From Acidobacteriota bacterium (GTDB lineage Bacteria; Acidobacteriota; Terriglobia; UBA7540): a DNA stretch of 52,007 nucleotides. The translations under genes and the position numbers were made by a program. Shown here one piece after another: positions 27,709 through 37,076 of this stretch (position 1 is its first letter; each line of letters opens with the position of its first letter). Location: positions 1 through 52,007 of the forward strand of contig CADDZE010000027.1 of NCBI GenBank assembly GCA_902812465.1, written 5' to 3'. The notes under the pieces were generated by a model. It was not told where the DNA came from. It saw only the letters and a list, made by a program, of their open reading frames with translations, and ran no database searches.

Positions 27709-27726
27709 ATGACAAAATTGTGACAT
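27709..27726 (-). promoter_or_regulatory. Pho-box-like direct repeat
   Basis: On the minus strand, ATGTCAC-AATT-TTGTCAT gives two 7-base units with an 11-base period and an A/T-rich 4-base spacer. This matches the PhoB consensus CTGTCAT-N4-CTGTCAC/T except at the first base of each unit. It is oriented toward the sedolisin gene, about 190 bases upstream of its ATG. Confidence 0.4.
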
Positions 27727-27858
27727 GCTAACCAATTGCCGCGGAAAGAGTTAGGACAAGCAGCTGGACCCAGCCCGCGAACCAGCTTGGATACAACCGA
27801 CATCCCCGCTCCCCACCCCGGCTCCCGCCCGCCCACAAACCGCCTCCGGCTCTTGTCC

Positions 27859-27870
27859 TACAATGGCTTC
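27859..27870 (+). promoter_or_regulatory. TACAAT six bases before the queA ATG (leaderless promoter candidate)
   Basis: TACAAT (27859-27864) is a 5/6 match to the -10 consensus and ends six bases before ATG 27871. Transcription would start at or beside the A of the ATG. There is no Shine-Dalgarno sequence and no clear -35 box. The same arrangement occurs at the TPR gene starting at 46160. Confidence 0.4.
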
Positions 27871-28974
27871 ATGGAGGTTAACGAATTCGATTATCACCTG
27901 CCGCCCGAGCTAATCGCGCAATACGCCTTGGCGGAGCGCGATGCGTCGCGCCTGATGCTACTCAACCGCCGCAGCGGGACCTTCTCCGACCACCAGTTCC
28001 GTGACCTCCCCAGGCTGTTGCAGCCCGGCGATCTGGTGGTGTTCAACAACACCAAAGTCCTTCCCGCCCGCCTGCTCGGCCAGCGGCGCGGCACGCGAGC
28101 GCAGCCTATTGGCAAGCGCAACCCCGCCCGGCGCGACTACCTCACCGCCGAAGTCGAATTACTCCTTTTGCGTCAGGAAGAGGAAAACACGTGGCAGGCC
28201 CTGGTGCGCCCCGGCCGGAAGGTTCGCACCGGTGAGGTGCTGGGCTTCCGCCCCAGCCCGCCGGAGTCAGGTGTCACGCTCGAAGCGGAGGTGCTGGGCC
28301 GCGGACCCTATGGCGTCCGGCGCGTGCGGCTGACGGCCCAAGGCGGCACCGTCGCCGAAGCCATCGAGCGTCTCGGCCACGTGCCTTTGCCGCCCTACAT
28401 TCGCCGTCCGGATAGCGCTGAGGATCGCCACACCTACCAAACCATTTACGCCAAGGTGCCCGGGGCGGTAGCCGCCCCCACCGCGGGATTGCATTTCACT
28501 CGGCGCATCCTGGAGGCGCTCGACGCGCGCGGTATCGAGCGCTGCGAAATAACGCTGCACGTGGGCGCGGGCACGTTCCGGCCCGTCCACGCCCAGCGCG
28601 TCGAGGAGCACCGGATGGAGGCCGAATGTTACCAGATCACGGCCGAGGCAGCGGAGGCGGTGAACCGCGCCCTCGCCGAGAGGCGGCGGGTAATAGCCGT
28701 AGGCACCACCAGCGTCCGCACGCTCGAGCATGTCGCCGCTGCCCATTCCGGCAGGATCGTTGCCGGGCGTGGCGAGACGAGCCTGTTTATCTATCCGAGC
28801 TTCAATTTTCAAGTGGTGGGCGGCCTGCTGACCAATTTCCACCTACCGAAATCGACGCTGCTGATGTTGGTGTGCGCGTTCGCGGGGCGGGATCTGACGC
28901 TGCGCGCCTACGGCCACGCGGTCGCACAGCGATATCGATTCTATAGTTACGGCGACTGCATGCTGATCCTCTAA
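27871..28974 (+). CDS. queA: S-adenosylmethionine:tRNA ribosyltransferase-isomerase
   Basis: Transfers and rearranges the ribose of SAM onto preQ1 in tRNA to give epoxyqueuosine. The 367-residue protein begins VNEFDYHLPPELIAQYALAERDASRLMLLNR and contains GDLVVFNNTKVLPARLLG, LPPYIRRPDSAEDRHTYQTIYAKVPGAVAAPTAGLHFT, LHVGAGTFRPV and LLTNFHLPKSTLLMLVCAFAG, all QueA signatures. It is slightly longer than usual through a basic insertion near residues 70-95. The open frame extends to 27736, but the family N-terminus fixes ATG 27871. No other queuosine gene is in the window. Confidence 0.95.
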   Translation: MEVNEFDYHLPPELIAQYALAERDASRLMLLNRRSGTFSDHQFRDLPRLLQPGDLVVFNNTKVLPARLLGQRRGTRAQPIGKRNPARRDYLTAEVELLLLRQEEENTWQALVRPGRKVRTGEVLGFRPSPPESGVTLEAEVLGRGPYGVRRVRLTAQGGTVAEAIERLGHVPLPPYIRRPDSAEDRHTYQTIYAKVPGAVAAPTAGLHFTRRILEALDARGIERCEITLHVGAGTFRPVHAQRVEEHRMEAECYQITAEAAEAVNRALAERRRVIAVGTTSVRTLEHVAAAHSGRIVAGRGETSLFIYPSFNFQVVGGLLTNFHLPKSTLLMLVCAFAGRDLTLRAYGHAVAQRYRFYSYGDCMLIL

Positions 28975-29092
28975 ACGGCAGGGTGCGTGAAACCTTGAGC
29001 CCAGCCTATGAAATTGACACCTGACCGAGGCTTAGAATAGGCTCGAGCGCTTGTGTCAGAGTGCCCCCCCTCTACTGCATGACGGTGCCTGA

Positions 29093-30544
<1,452 letters not shown>

Positions 30545-30793
30545 CCGCGTCCAGCAGTGAGGGCTGGAAGGCTGCCAGCGGGCAAGCTGTTGGCAGTCAG
30601 GGTTTCGTTGAGCCAAAGGCGATGTTGGCCTGCCGAGCCAACAAGCTTCACTCGCCTCGACAATGAAAAGGGGCAGTGCTAAGCTGAAGTCGGTTGGAGG
30701 AGGGCAATGAACCCGCGGTTTCTCAGCTAGTTACAGGGGGCGGAGAAACCAGGGACTGCCTGAAGGGGAACGGCTCTTGGGAGGTCGGGAGGC

Positions 30794-31156
30794 ATGAGGC
30801 GGTCCGACTCCGGAGAAGGCTACGGCAAGGCGATCTTTGCCCTCGCGATCGTGGCGGGGATAGCCTACATAGCCATCAAAGCCGTGCCCCCTTACGTGGA
30901 GAATTATGAGCTGACCGACCACCTGCGCGACCTCGCCGTCCGTGCTACAGTGGAGCGGATGTCCGGCGACAGTGTGACGCAGGATGTGCTGGAATACGCC
31001 CATAACCTGGGATTGCCTGTGACGGCAGCGGACGTCAAGGTTACATCCACCGGCGGCATGGTTAAGATCGAACTGGATTACCGGGTCCCCATTGACCTGA
31101 AGTTTTATACCCTGTTCCTGCACTTTACGCCCGCGGCAGAAAACCGGGCCTTATAG
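30794..31156 (+). CDS. Small single-helix membrane protein (DUF4845-like)
   Basis: A 120-residue protein with one N-terminal transmembrane helix (about 12-30, KAIFALAIVAGIAYIAIKAV) and an outside domain of about 90 residues ending in beta-like strands (VKIELDYRVPIDLKFYTLFLHF). The helix plus small alpha/beta domain resembles DUF4845-type proteins; this is an impression from sequence shape. GGGAGG precedes ATG 30794. Its stop is only three bases before the start of the penicillin-binding protein gene, so the two are very likely one transcript and may act together at the envelope. Confidence 0.7.
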   Translation: MRRSDSGEGYGKAIFALAIVAGIAYIAIKAVPPYVENYELTDHLRDLAVRATVERMSGDSVTQDVLEYAHNLGLPVTAADVKVTSTGGMVKIELDYRVPIDLKFYTLFLHFTPAAENRAL

Positions 31157-31159
31157 CGT

Positions 31160-33784
31160 GTGCTTTACGTTGCCCAATCCGTATCCCCGACAGGTCCGCG
31201 GCGGTTGGCGCCCGCTCGGAAAGGCTCTTTTCGCTGGCGGCTGCGCCGTATGCCGGCTTGGCAGAAAGCACTAGTCGCCGCCGCATTCGCCGCGGCCGGG
31301 GTGGCTGCCGGAGTTTTCCTTCATTACTACACCGTCTTTTCCGCCATGATCGACGCGCGACTGGGCGGGGAAGTGTTTGACCACGCCTCTGTCATCCTGT
31401 CCGCGCCCGAGGAGCTTTATCCCGGTGACGCATGGACACCACAGGCCCTCATCACCCGTTTGCGCCGGGCCGAGTACCGGGAAGGCAGTGCCGCCTCCGG
31501 CGTCGGGGAGTACAGCCTTCGCGATGCACGTCTCGAAATTTACCCCGGCCCCGACTCCTACTTCCACGATGGGCCCATCACCGAAGAACCAGCGGCGCTC
31601 CAATTCGACAACGGCAAGCTCGCTTCCATCACCCGCCTTTCTGACGGCCAGCCCTTGGACCATTACTGGATCGAACCCCAGGTCATCACTACGCTGTTCG
31701 ACCAGAGCCGGACCAAGCGGCGCCTGGTGCACTATGAGGACCTGCCCAAGACACTAGTGGACGCCGTGCTGGCCGCCGAAGACCATCGGTTCTTCAGCCA
31801 TCATGGCGTGAACTTCTACCGCCTGATTGGGGCGGCCATCACCGACCTGCGCGGCGACCGCGGCCTGCAGGGTGGGAGCACGCTGACCATGCAGCTGGCG
31901 CGCAGCTTTTTCCTGACGCCGCAGCGTACCCCGCGCCGCAAGCTGGAGGAGATCTTCCTTGCCTTCCTGCTCGAGCAGCGGCTGAGCAAAGAGGAGATCT
32001 TCGCCCTGTACGCCAACCAGGTCTACCTAGGCCAGCATGATACCTTCGCTATTCATGGTTTTGGGGAGGCAGCGGACGCCTATTTCGGCAAGGACGTGCG
32101 CAGCATAACCCTCCCAGAAGCGGCTTTGCTGGCGGCGCTGATTCGCGGTCCTAACCTCTACTCTCCCTATAAGCATCCAGCCCGGGCAGTGGAGAGGCGC
32201 AACCTAGTGTTGCGCCGCATGGCGGAAACAGGCTTCATTACCCGGGAGCAGGAGCGCCAGGCCGCCCAGGCCCCGCTGACGCTCGCCCACCGCGAAGGCG
32301 GGGGCAGCGACGCGCCGTACTTCGTCGATCTGGTGAAGGATGAGCTGCTTTCTAAATTCTCCGAGCGCGATTTGCTATCCCAAAGCTACCGCATCTACAC
32401 CACCCTGGACCTGGACCTGCAAGCGGCGGCCACGGAGTCGGTGCGGACCGGTATGAAGGAAGTGGATGAAGTGCTGGCGAAGCGTCGCGGCAGGCGCAAA
32501 GAAGCCGCGCCGCCTGACCCCAACCAGCCTCAAGTGGCTTTAATCGCCCTCGATCCGCACACCGGAGCCGTCCGCGCGCTGGTGGGCGGGCGGGATTATG
32601 GGGAGAGCCAGCTCAACCATGTGCTGGCGCGCCGCCAGCCGGGATCTATTTTCAAGCCCTTTGTTTATGCAGCAGCCCTGGATACGGCGGTCAATCCTCT
32701 GAGTCCGGGCGCGCCACCCCTCACCACAGCGACGGTGCTCTCCGACGAGCCCACTACCTTTGAATACGAGGGCAAGACCTACGAGCCCCGCAATTACAAG
32801 CAGGAATACCACGGCGACGTGACTCTGCGCCAGGCGCTTGCTTATTCCTTGAACAACGCTACTGTGCGTCTGGCCGAAATGGTCGGCTACGAGCGCATCC
32901 GCCAGCTCGCCATTCGGGCAGGCATCAATCACGACTTACTCGCCACGCCTGCCCTTGCCCTAGGCGCTTACGTGGCGACCCCCATGGAAATGGCTGGCGC
33001 CTACACCGTCTTTGCCAATAAAGGAAAGTACGAATCGCCGTGGCTCATCCAGGCAGTCAAGGACTCAACGGGTCGTGTGCTCTACCAGAGCCCGGTGACG
33101 GAGCGGCAGGTGCTCGATCCGCGCGTCGACTATCTCATGGTGAACCTGATGCAGAGCGTCATCGATCATGGCACGGCCTTCGGCGTGCGCGCGCGAGGCT
33201 TCAGCGCTCCCGCCGCGGGCAAGACGGGGACCTCCCACGATGGCTGGTTCGCCGGCTTCACTTCCAACTTGCTAGCGGTGGTCTGGATCGGCTACGACGA
33301 TGACCGAGAGCTAGGCCTCTCCGGATCGGCCTCGGCTCTGCCGATATGGACGGACTTCATGAAGCGCGCTGTCAGCCTTCCGCCTTACCATCGCACGCAG
33401 GACTTCGCGGAGCCACCTGGTATTGTCACGGTGCCGGTCACCTTCGCCAACGTTTCACTCTCCTGGGACAAGATGACCACCGGCCAAGAGGTCTTTATTG
33501 CTGGCACCGAACCTTCCCCCGAGGGTTTAGGCGAACGATTAGCGGGAGTGTTGCGCAAGATTCTGCCCCTGGGCGAGGCCAATCCGGAAGTACACGCGGC
33601 GGGACCGCCGACCACGCCGTCCCCTGCCTCAAGCCTGCCAGGTTCGCCGAATGCGGCCGGCACTTCTTCCCCTGCGTCAGAGTCGCCGGATCCGGCACCG
33701 CCGAAGAAACGGGGAGTGATTAAGAAGTTCCTTTCCATCTTCAAGAAGGGGAGCTCGAAGGATGCGAGTCCCCCGAAGGATTGA
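31160..33784 (+). CDS. Class A penicillin-binding protein (PBP1-type, bifunctional)
   Basis: An 874-residue peptidoglycan polymerase and crosslinker. A basic cytoplasmic tail and a transmembrane helix (about 35-60) are followed by a UB2H-like region. The GT51 domain has catalytic E207 in EDHRFFSHHG, GGSTLTMQLAR and the LYANQVYLG motif. The transpeptidase has nucleophile S496 (S-I-F-K499), S563-L-N565 and K688-T-G. The C-terminal 100 residues are proline/serine-rich and end in a lysine-rich basic tail. Start GTG 31160 has no good ribosome site and probably depends on coupling to the small gene ending at 31156. The layout resembles E. coli PBP1b. Confidence 0.93.
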   Translation: MLYVAQSVSPTGPRRLAPARKGSFRWRLRRMPAWQKALVAAAFAAAGVAAGVFLHYYTVFSAMIDARLGGEVFDHASVILSAPEELYPGDAWTPQALITRLRRAEYREGSAASGVGEYSLRDARLEIYPGPDSYFHDGPITEEPAALQFDNGKLASITRLSDGQPLDHYWIEPQVITTLFDQSRTKRRLVHYEDLPKTLVDAVLAAEDHRFFSHHGVNFYRLIGAAITDLRGDRGLQGGSTLTMQLARSFFLTPQRTPRRKLEEIFLAFLLEQRLSKEEIFALYANQVYLGQHDTFAIHGFGEAADAYFGKDVRSITLPEAALLAALIRGPNLYSPYKHPARAVERRNLVLRRMAETGFITREQERQAAQAPLTLAHREGGGSDAPYFVDLVKDELLSKFSERDLLSQSYRIYTTLDLDLQAAATESVRTGMKEVDEVLAKRRGRRKEAAPPDPNQPQVALIALDPHTGAVRALVGGRDYGESQLNHVLARRQPGSIFKPFVYAAALDTAVNPLSPGAPPLTTATVLSDEPTTFEYEGKTYEPRNYKQEYHGDVTLRQALAYSLNNATVRLAEMVGYERIRQLAIRAGINHDLLATPALALGAYVATPMEMAGAYTVFANKGKYESPWLIQAVKDSTGRVLYQSPVTERQVLDPRVDYLMVNLMQSVIDHGTAFGVRARGFSAPAAGKTGTSHDGWFAGFTSNLLAVVWIGYDDDRELGLSGSASALPIWTDFMKRAVSLPPYHRTQDFAEPPGIVTVPVTFANVSLSWDKMTTGQEVFIAGTEPSPEGLGERLAGVLRKILPLGEANPEVHAAGPPTTPSPASSLPGSPNAAGTSSPASESPDPAPPKKRGVIKKFLSIFKKGSSKDASPPKD

Positions 33785-33800
33785 AAGTTGTCGATTGAAC

Positions 33801-33877
33801 GATGGACGATTGCGGATCAGGGGGAGGCACCTGGTGAAGGTGGCGCTGCTCAACCAGCAAGCAACCCATCGTCCATC
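33801..33877. repeat. 10-bp inverted repeat before a TPR gene
   Basis: GATGGACGAT (33801-33810) is the exact reverse complement of ATCGTCCATC (33868-33877), 57 bases apart. The right arm touches the GGGGGGTG ribosome site of the gene at 33891, so pairing could affect its translation. The same ten-mer occurs at 6337-6346 in the arginase-ddl gap. Confidence 0.4.
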
Positions 33878-33890
33878 TGGGGGGTGAAAC

Positions 33891-34703
33891 ATGAACGCTC
33901 ATCCTCGCACCGTGCTGATCGCCGTGGTCTGTATGCTCCTGGTAAAGAATCTCTCGCTCCGTTGTGCCAGCCTTGCCGTTGAAGGCAGCTCCTCCACGCC
34001 GGTGCCGCAGATCAGCCCCCTCTCTACTTCACCACCTTCCAAGACGCTTTCGCCCGAAGAGCGTGGGGACATCTTTATGGCACGCAAGAACTACGCCGAC
34101 GCGGTCGATTACTACCACCGCGCTCTGGAGCGGAAGGACGAAGCCCGTTTGTGGAACAAGCTGGGTATCGCTTATCAGCAGCAGTTGGACTTCGCCGCCG
34201 CGCGCAAGGCCTACGAGCGGGCGATTCATGAGCGGCGCGACTTCGCCGAGGCCTGGAACAATCTGGGAACTATATATTACTTAGGCCAAAAGCCCAAGCG
34301 CTCGCTGAAGTACTACCGGCACGCGATTCAATTGAATCCCCAATCCGCTTGCTTCCACATGAATCTCGGGACTGCCTACTACCGTTTGAAGAAGCCCCAG
34401 AAGGCAGTGGAGGAATACCGGCAGGCGCTGGTGCTGGATCCCAATATCCTGAACGAGCACTCGTCGGTCGGAACGGTGCTAGATGCCGCCCGCGGCGGCG
34501 ACGTGGAATACTACTTCTACATGGCCAAGGTGTTCGCTTCGTTGGGGCGTATTCCCGAGTCCATCCGCTACCTCCGCCGCGCGTTCGAAGACGGCTTCAA
34601 GGACGTCAAGAAGCTCGACGAAGATCCCGACTTCCTCAAGATCAGCAAGGACCCCGCCTACATCGCCTTGCGGAACAACCCGCCGCTGCCGATTAGGAAC
34701 TAG
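33891..34703 (+). CDS. Exported TPR-repeat protein
   Basis: A 270-residue protein with an N-terminal hydrophobic export signal (TVLIAVVCMLLVKNLSLRCASLAV) and a Ser/Pro linker. About four TPR units follow (EERGDIFMARKNYADAVDYYHRALE, RLWNKLGIAYQQQLDFAAARKAYERAI, AEAWNNLGTIYYLGQKPKRSLKYYRHAI, CFHMNLGTAYYRLKKPQKAVEEYRQAL). The last 80 residues are helical with less regular repeats. ATG 33891 has a strong GGGGGGTG ribosome site. Probably periplasmic; the partner is unknown. It follows the PBP gene by 106 bases. Confidence 0.8.
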   Translation: MNAHPRTVLIAVVCMLLVKNLSLRCASLAVEGSSSTPVPQISPLSTSPPSKTLSPEERGDIFMARKNYADAVDYYHRALERKDEARLWNKLGIAYQQQLDFAAARKAYERAIHERRDFAEAWNNLGTIYYLGQKPKRSLKYYRHAIQLNPQSACFHMNLGTAYYRLKKPQKAVEEYRQALVLDPNILNEHSSVGTVLDAARGGDVEYYFYMAKVFASLGRIPESIRYLRRAFEDGFKDVKKLDEDPDFLKISKDPAYIALRNNPPLPIRN

Positions 34704-34834
34704 CAGCTGCCTTTCAAGCCTCCACGACCTGCAGCAGAGCAGACAAGGCGGCGCCGAAGCAAGGCTGCCCCCGTGGGGCTCCATTCGCCCCGCCTCCCTG
34801 CCGATAAGCTAGGGGAGGCTCTCGCAAAAGAGAC

Positions 34835-34942
34835 ATGCGCAGCTGGTTACTCTTCCTGGCGGGCTTTTACGCCGGCACCCTAGCAAGCTTCCTCGGTTAC
34901 TACCTTTTCTCCCGCTTCACGGCTCCGCGGCGTCATCGGTAG
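34835..34942 (+). CDS. 35-residue single-helix membrane peptide (tentative)
   Basis: A short frame encodes MRSWLLFLAGFYAGTLASFL followed by GYYLFSRFTAPRRHR. It has one hydrophobic helix (residues 4-25) flanked by basic residues, with a basic tail that fits a cytoplasmic end. A GGGAGG lies 17 bases upstream and AAAGAGAC directly before the ATG, so the ribosome site is weak. The last 26 bases overlap the 3' end of the convergent GNAT gene. The clean hydrophobic pattern supports a real peptide, but length alone makes this uncertain. Confidence 0.4.
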   Translation: MRSWLLFLAGFYAGTLASFLGYYLFSRFTAPRRHR

Positions 34943-35963
34943 GCGCGAAGCGGGCATCCGGGTGATGCCAAGCATATGCACCAAAGGTCCGCAGCGTGGC
35001 AAAGCCCAGACGTTCGTATAGGCGGACGGCGCCGCGATTGGCGCTGGTCACGGTCAGGGACACTTCCCCGAATCCTTGTTTTGCCAGCGTGGTGAAGGCG
35101 TGGGCGAGCATCAGGCCGCCAGCTCCCCGCCCTTGAAACTCCGGGGCGACAGCGATCTGCGGGATGTGGGCTGTGTCAGGGCGCACCATGGTGAGGGCCA
35201 GGAGGCCGGCCAGCCTGCGGGTGGCGCGTTCGATTGCCACCACCGAGGCTTCCGTCAGGGACTCGCCGCATCCGCGCAAATGCAGGATGTTTTCGAGCAG
35301 GCGTGCGGCGCCACTTACCGACCGGTACTGATCATTGACCGCAGCATCGACATGGCCGCGATACGTCGAGTACAGCAGCCGCGCTGCCTGGGCATCGTGC
35401 TGACGGCTCCAGGGTTCCAGCACGAACTCGCGTGCCGCTTGTTTGGCGCGCGGACCTTCAAAGTTCCTCGACCCGCCGCCCAGGCCAAGCACCATGAACT
35501 TCCGCTCAAAGATCTCGAAATCCCGGGCCGTGAAGACGGGCGCAAGCTGTTCCGGCTGGAAGTGCGGCAATTGCGCTTCGATGCGGGAAATGCCGGGGGT
35601 GGCCATGAGAGTTTCAAGCACCGGTTCGAGCAAACGGCACGCAGACTCCGCCACGCTATCTCCTGGCTCAAGGAACAAGTTGCCAATCATCCCCTTCTCG
35701 CCTTCGTGGAGGAAGAAGCTGTATCCATGAATGGCCTTGCCACTTACCAGGGCGTAGCCCGTCAGGCGCTTTTCGGCCAGGCAGGAGGCGATGAGGCGGG
35801 CTGAAGGGGCGTAGTCCCAGTGCAGATTTCGGTTCCAGACCTCGCATTCGGCCTTCAGTAGAGAGGCAAAGTCGGAGGCATCGAACTGGCGGATATCTAC
35901 AATTTCCGCGGGCAAAGGGATCTCCCGGCGGCGCAAATCCAGCGAGCCACGAGTATAGTCCAA
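34917..35963 (-). CDS. Tandem GNAT-fold acetyltransferase
   Basis: About 348 residues with two GNAT-like halves. The N-terminal half (IRQFDASDFASLLKAECEVW ... GYALVSGKAIHGYSFF ... GMIGNLFLEP) is degenerate. The C-terminal half has a good acetyl-CoA motif, QIAVAPEFQGRGAGGLML, and SANRGAVRLYERLGF. Tandem GNATs often keep one active half, as in mycothiol synthase; the substrate is unknown. No ATG fits the N-terminus. I chose TTG 35963, with GGAGAAGGAG somewhat far upstream; ATG 36044 is an alternative and the frame stays open to 36536. It is divergent from the acyltransferase gene. Confidence 0.75.
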   Translation of the reverse strand: MDYTRGSLDLRRREIPLPAEIVDIRQFDASDFASLLKAECEVWNRNLHWDYAPSARLIASCLAEKRLTGYALVSGKAIHGYSFFLHEGEKGMIGNLFLEPGDSVAESACRLLEPVLETLMATPGISRIEAQLPHFQPEQLAPVFTARDFEIFERKFMVLGLGGGSRNFEGPRAKQAAREFVLEPWSRQHDAQAARLLYSTYRGHVDAAVNDQYRSVSGAARLLENILHLRGCGESLTEASVVAIERATRRLAGLLALTMVRPDTAHIPQIAVAPEFQGRGAGGLMLAHAFTTLAKQGFGEVSLTVTSANRGAVRLYERLGFATLRTFGAYAWHHPDARFAPTDDAAEP

Positions 35964-36000
35964 AACGAATCGGTGGGAACTCCTTCTCCGGTTTATCCGA

Positions 36001-36006
36001 TATAAT
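36001..36006 (+). promoter_or_regulatory. Perfect TATAAT -10 box before the LpxL-type gene
   Basis: TATAAT lies 65 bases before the acyltransferase ATG. No good -35 hexamer is present at the usual distance. It overlaps the 5' region of the divergent GNAT gene if that gene starts upstream of 35963. Confidence 0.35.
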
Positions 36007-36071
36007 CCTGGTGTCCTCCGGCTCACGCAGGCACCCGGCCTCATCCGCACCGGGAAAAGCGGCCGTTCCCC

Positions 36072-37046
36072 ATGGGTCTTGAGGTTGCAGCATCCGCCAA
36101 GGAGGTTTCCACGCCGGCGCGCATCACCCTGCGCTACCGGGTTGAATATCTGGCCGTCCGCTCCATCCTGGAGCTTCTGGGGTGGCTGCCGCACCGCGCA
36201 TCGCGCGCGCTGTGCGCCGTGCTGGCCGCGCTGAGCTACCGCCTGTGGCCGCGGTTGCGCCGCGTAGGGCTGGTAAACCTCCGGCTTGCTTACCCCGACT
36301 GGAGCGAACGACAGCGCCGCCGGGTCCTTTTTGCCAGCTTTCAGAACCTGGGGCGGATGCTGGCTGACTTCGCGCATTTTCCCCGGTGGGCCCGCGCGAA
36401 TATGGAGCGGATCGTTGTTTATGACGGCTTTGAGCATTTCGCTCGCGCTCGGGAGCAGGGGAAAGGCGTCCTGTTCTTGACAGCTCACTTTGGCAACTGG
36501 GAACTCAGCTCGTTCGCCCACGGCGCTTATGGCCACCCTCTCAGCTTCGCGGTCCGCCGCCTTGATAACCCCCTGCTCGACGCGCTGATCAATCGCTATC
36601 GCACCCTGACGGGCGGCCGGGCCATCGAAAAGAACGATTTGGCGCGCGAGGCGCTGCGTGTGCTTCGCCAGGGCGAGTCGCTGGGCATTCTAATGGATAC
36701 CAACATGCTCCCCTCCGAAGGCGTCTTTGTTCCTTTCTTTGGACGCCTCGCCTGCACCACCACTGGCCCGGCACGGCTGGCGCGCAAGACGGGAGCGGCC
36801 GTCGTGCTAGGCCTGGTCATCTGGGATCGGGAACTCGGCAAGTACCGGCTGCGCTTCGAGCCGGTCGAGTGGATCCACCGCGACGATCCGGAAGAAGAGG
36901 TCACAACCAATACGGCTCGCTTCACGGCGTTGATTGAAGCCTACGTGCGACGTCATCCTGAACAGTGGCTGTGGGTTCATCGGCGGTGGAAGACGCGGCC
37001 ACCTGGCGAGGCCCCGCTCTATGAAGCCAGTGACCGGCGGCTATAG
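36072..37046 (+). CDS. LpxL/HtrB-family lysophospholipid or lipid A acyltransferase
   Basis: A 324-residue membrane-associated acyltransferase. The catalytic H-x4-E motif is H139-F-G-N-W-E144 in FLTAHFGNWELS. Other family features are the RLAYPDWSERQRRRVLFASFQNLGRMLADF region, GILMDTNMLPSEGVFVPFFG and the C-terminal HPEQWLWVHRRWKTRPP. The family adds late acyl chains to lipid A at the inner membrane; use of another lysolipid cannot be excluded. There is no Shine-Dalgarno at ATG 36072. It is divergent from the GNAT gene and convergent with the fusion gene after 30 bases. Confidence 0.85.
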   Translation: MGLEVAASAKEVSTPARITLRYRVEYLAVRSILELLGWLPHRASRALCAVLAALSYRLWPRLRRVGLVNLRLAYPDWSERQRRRVLFASFQNLGRMLADFAHFPRWARANMERIVVYDGFEHFARAREQGKGVLFLTAHFGNWELSSFAHGAYGHPLSFAVRRLDNPLLDALINRYRTLTGGRAIEKNDLAREALRVLRQGESLGILMDTNMLPSEGVFVPFFGRLACTTTGPARLARKTGAAVVLGLVIWDRELGKYRLRFEPVEWIHRDDPEEEVTTNTARFTALIEAYVRRHPEQWLWVHRRWKTRPPGEAPLYEASDRRL

Positions 37047-37076
37047 ACGGGAAGGTCGGAGTCATTCCGTTACTCG

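Larger units (their letters stand above)
27519..27870. other. Divergent regulatory spacer between sedolisin and queA
   Basis: The 352 bases hold no gene. They contain a 9-bp hairpin (27625-27647), a Pho-box-like direct repeat (27709-27726) and a TACAAT just before queA, all listed separately. At 27556-27578 the minus strand also reads TTGAGACGAACC, a partial match to the recurring element, again pointing toward the downstream gene. The queA-side half (27740-27850) is C-rich with nothing recognisable. Confidence 0.5.

Noticed and set aside
27740-27870. preQ1 riboswitch before queA
   Set aside because: No CUAGC-type loop or A-rich pseudoknot tail is present, and the promoter evidence suggests a leaderless queA mRNA.
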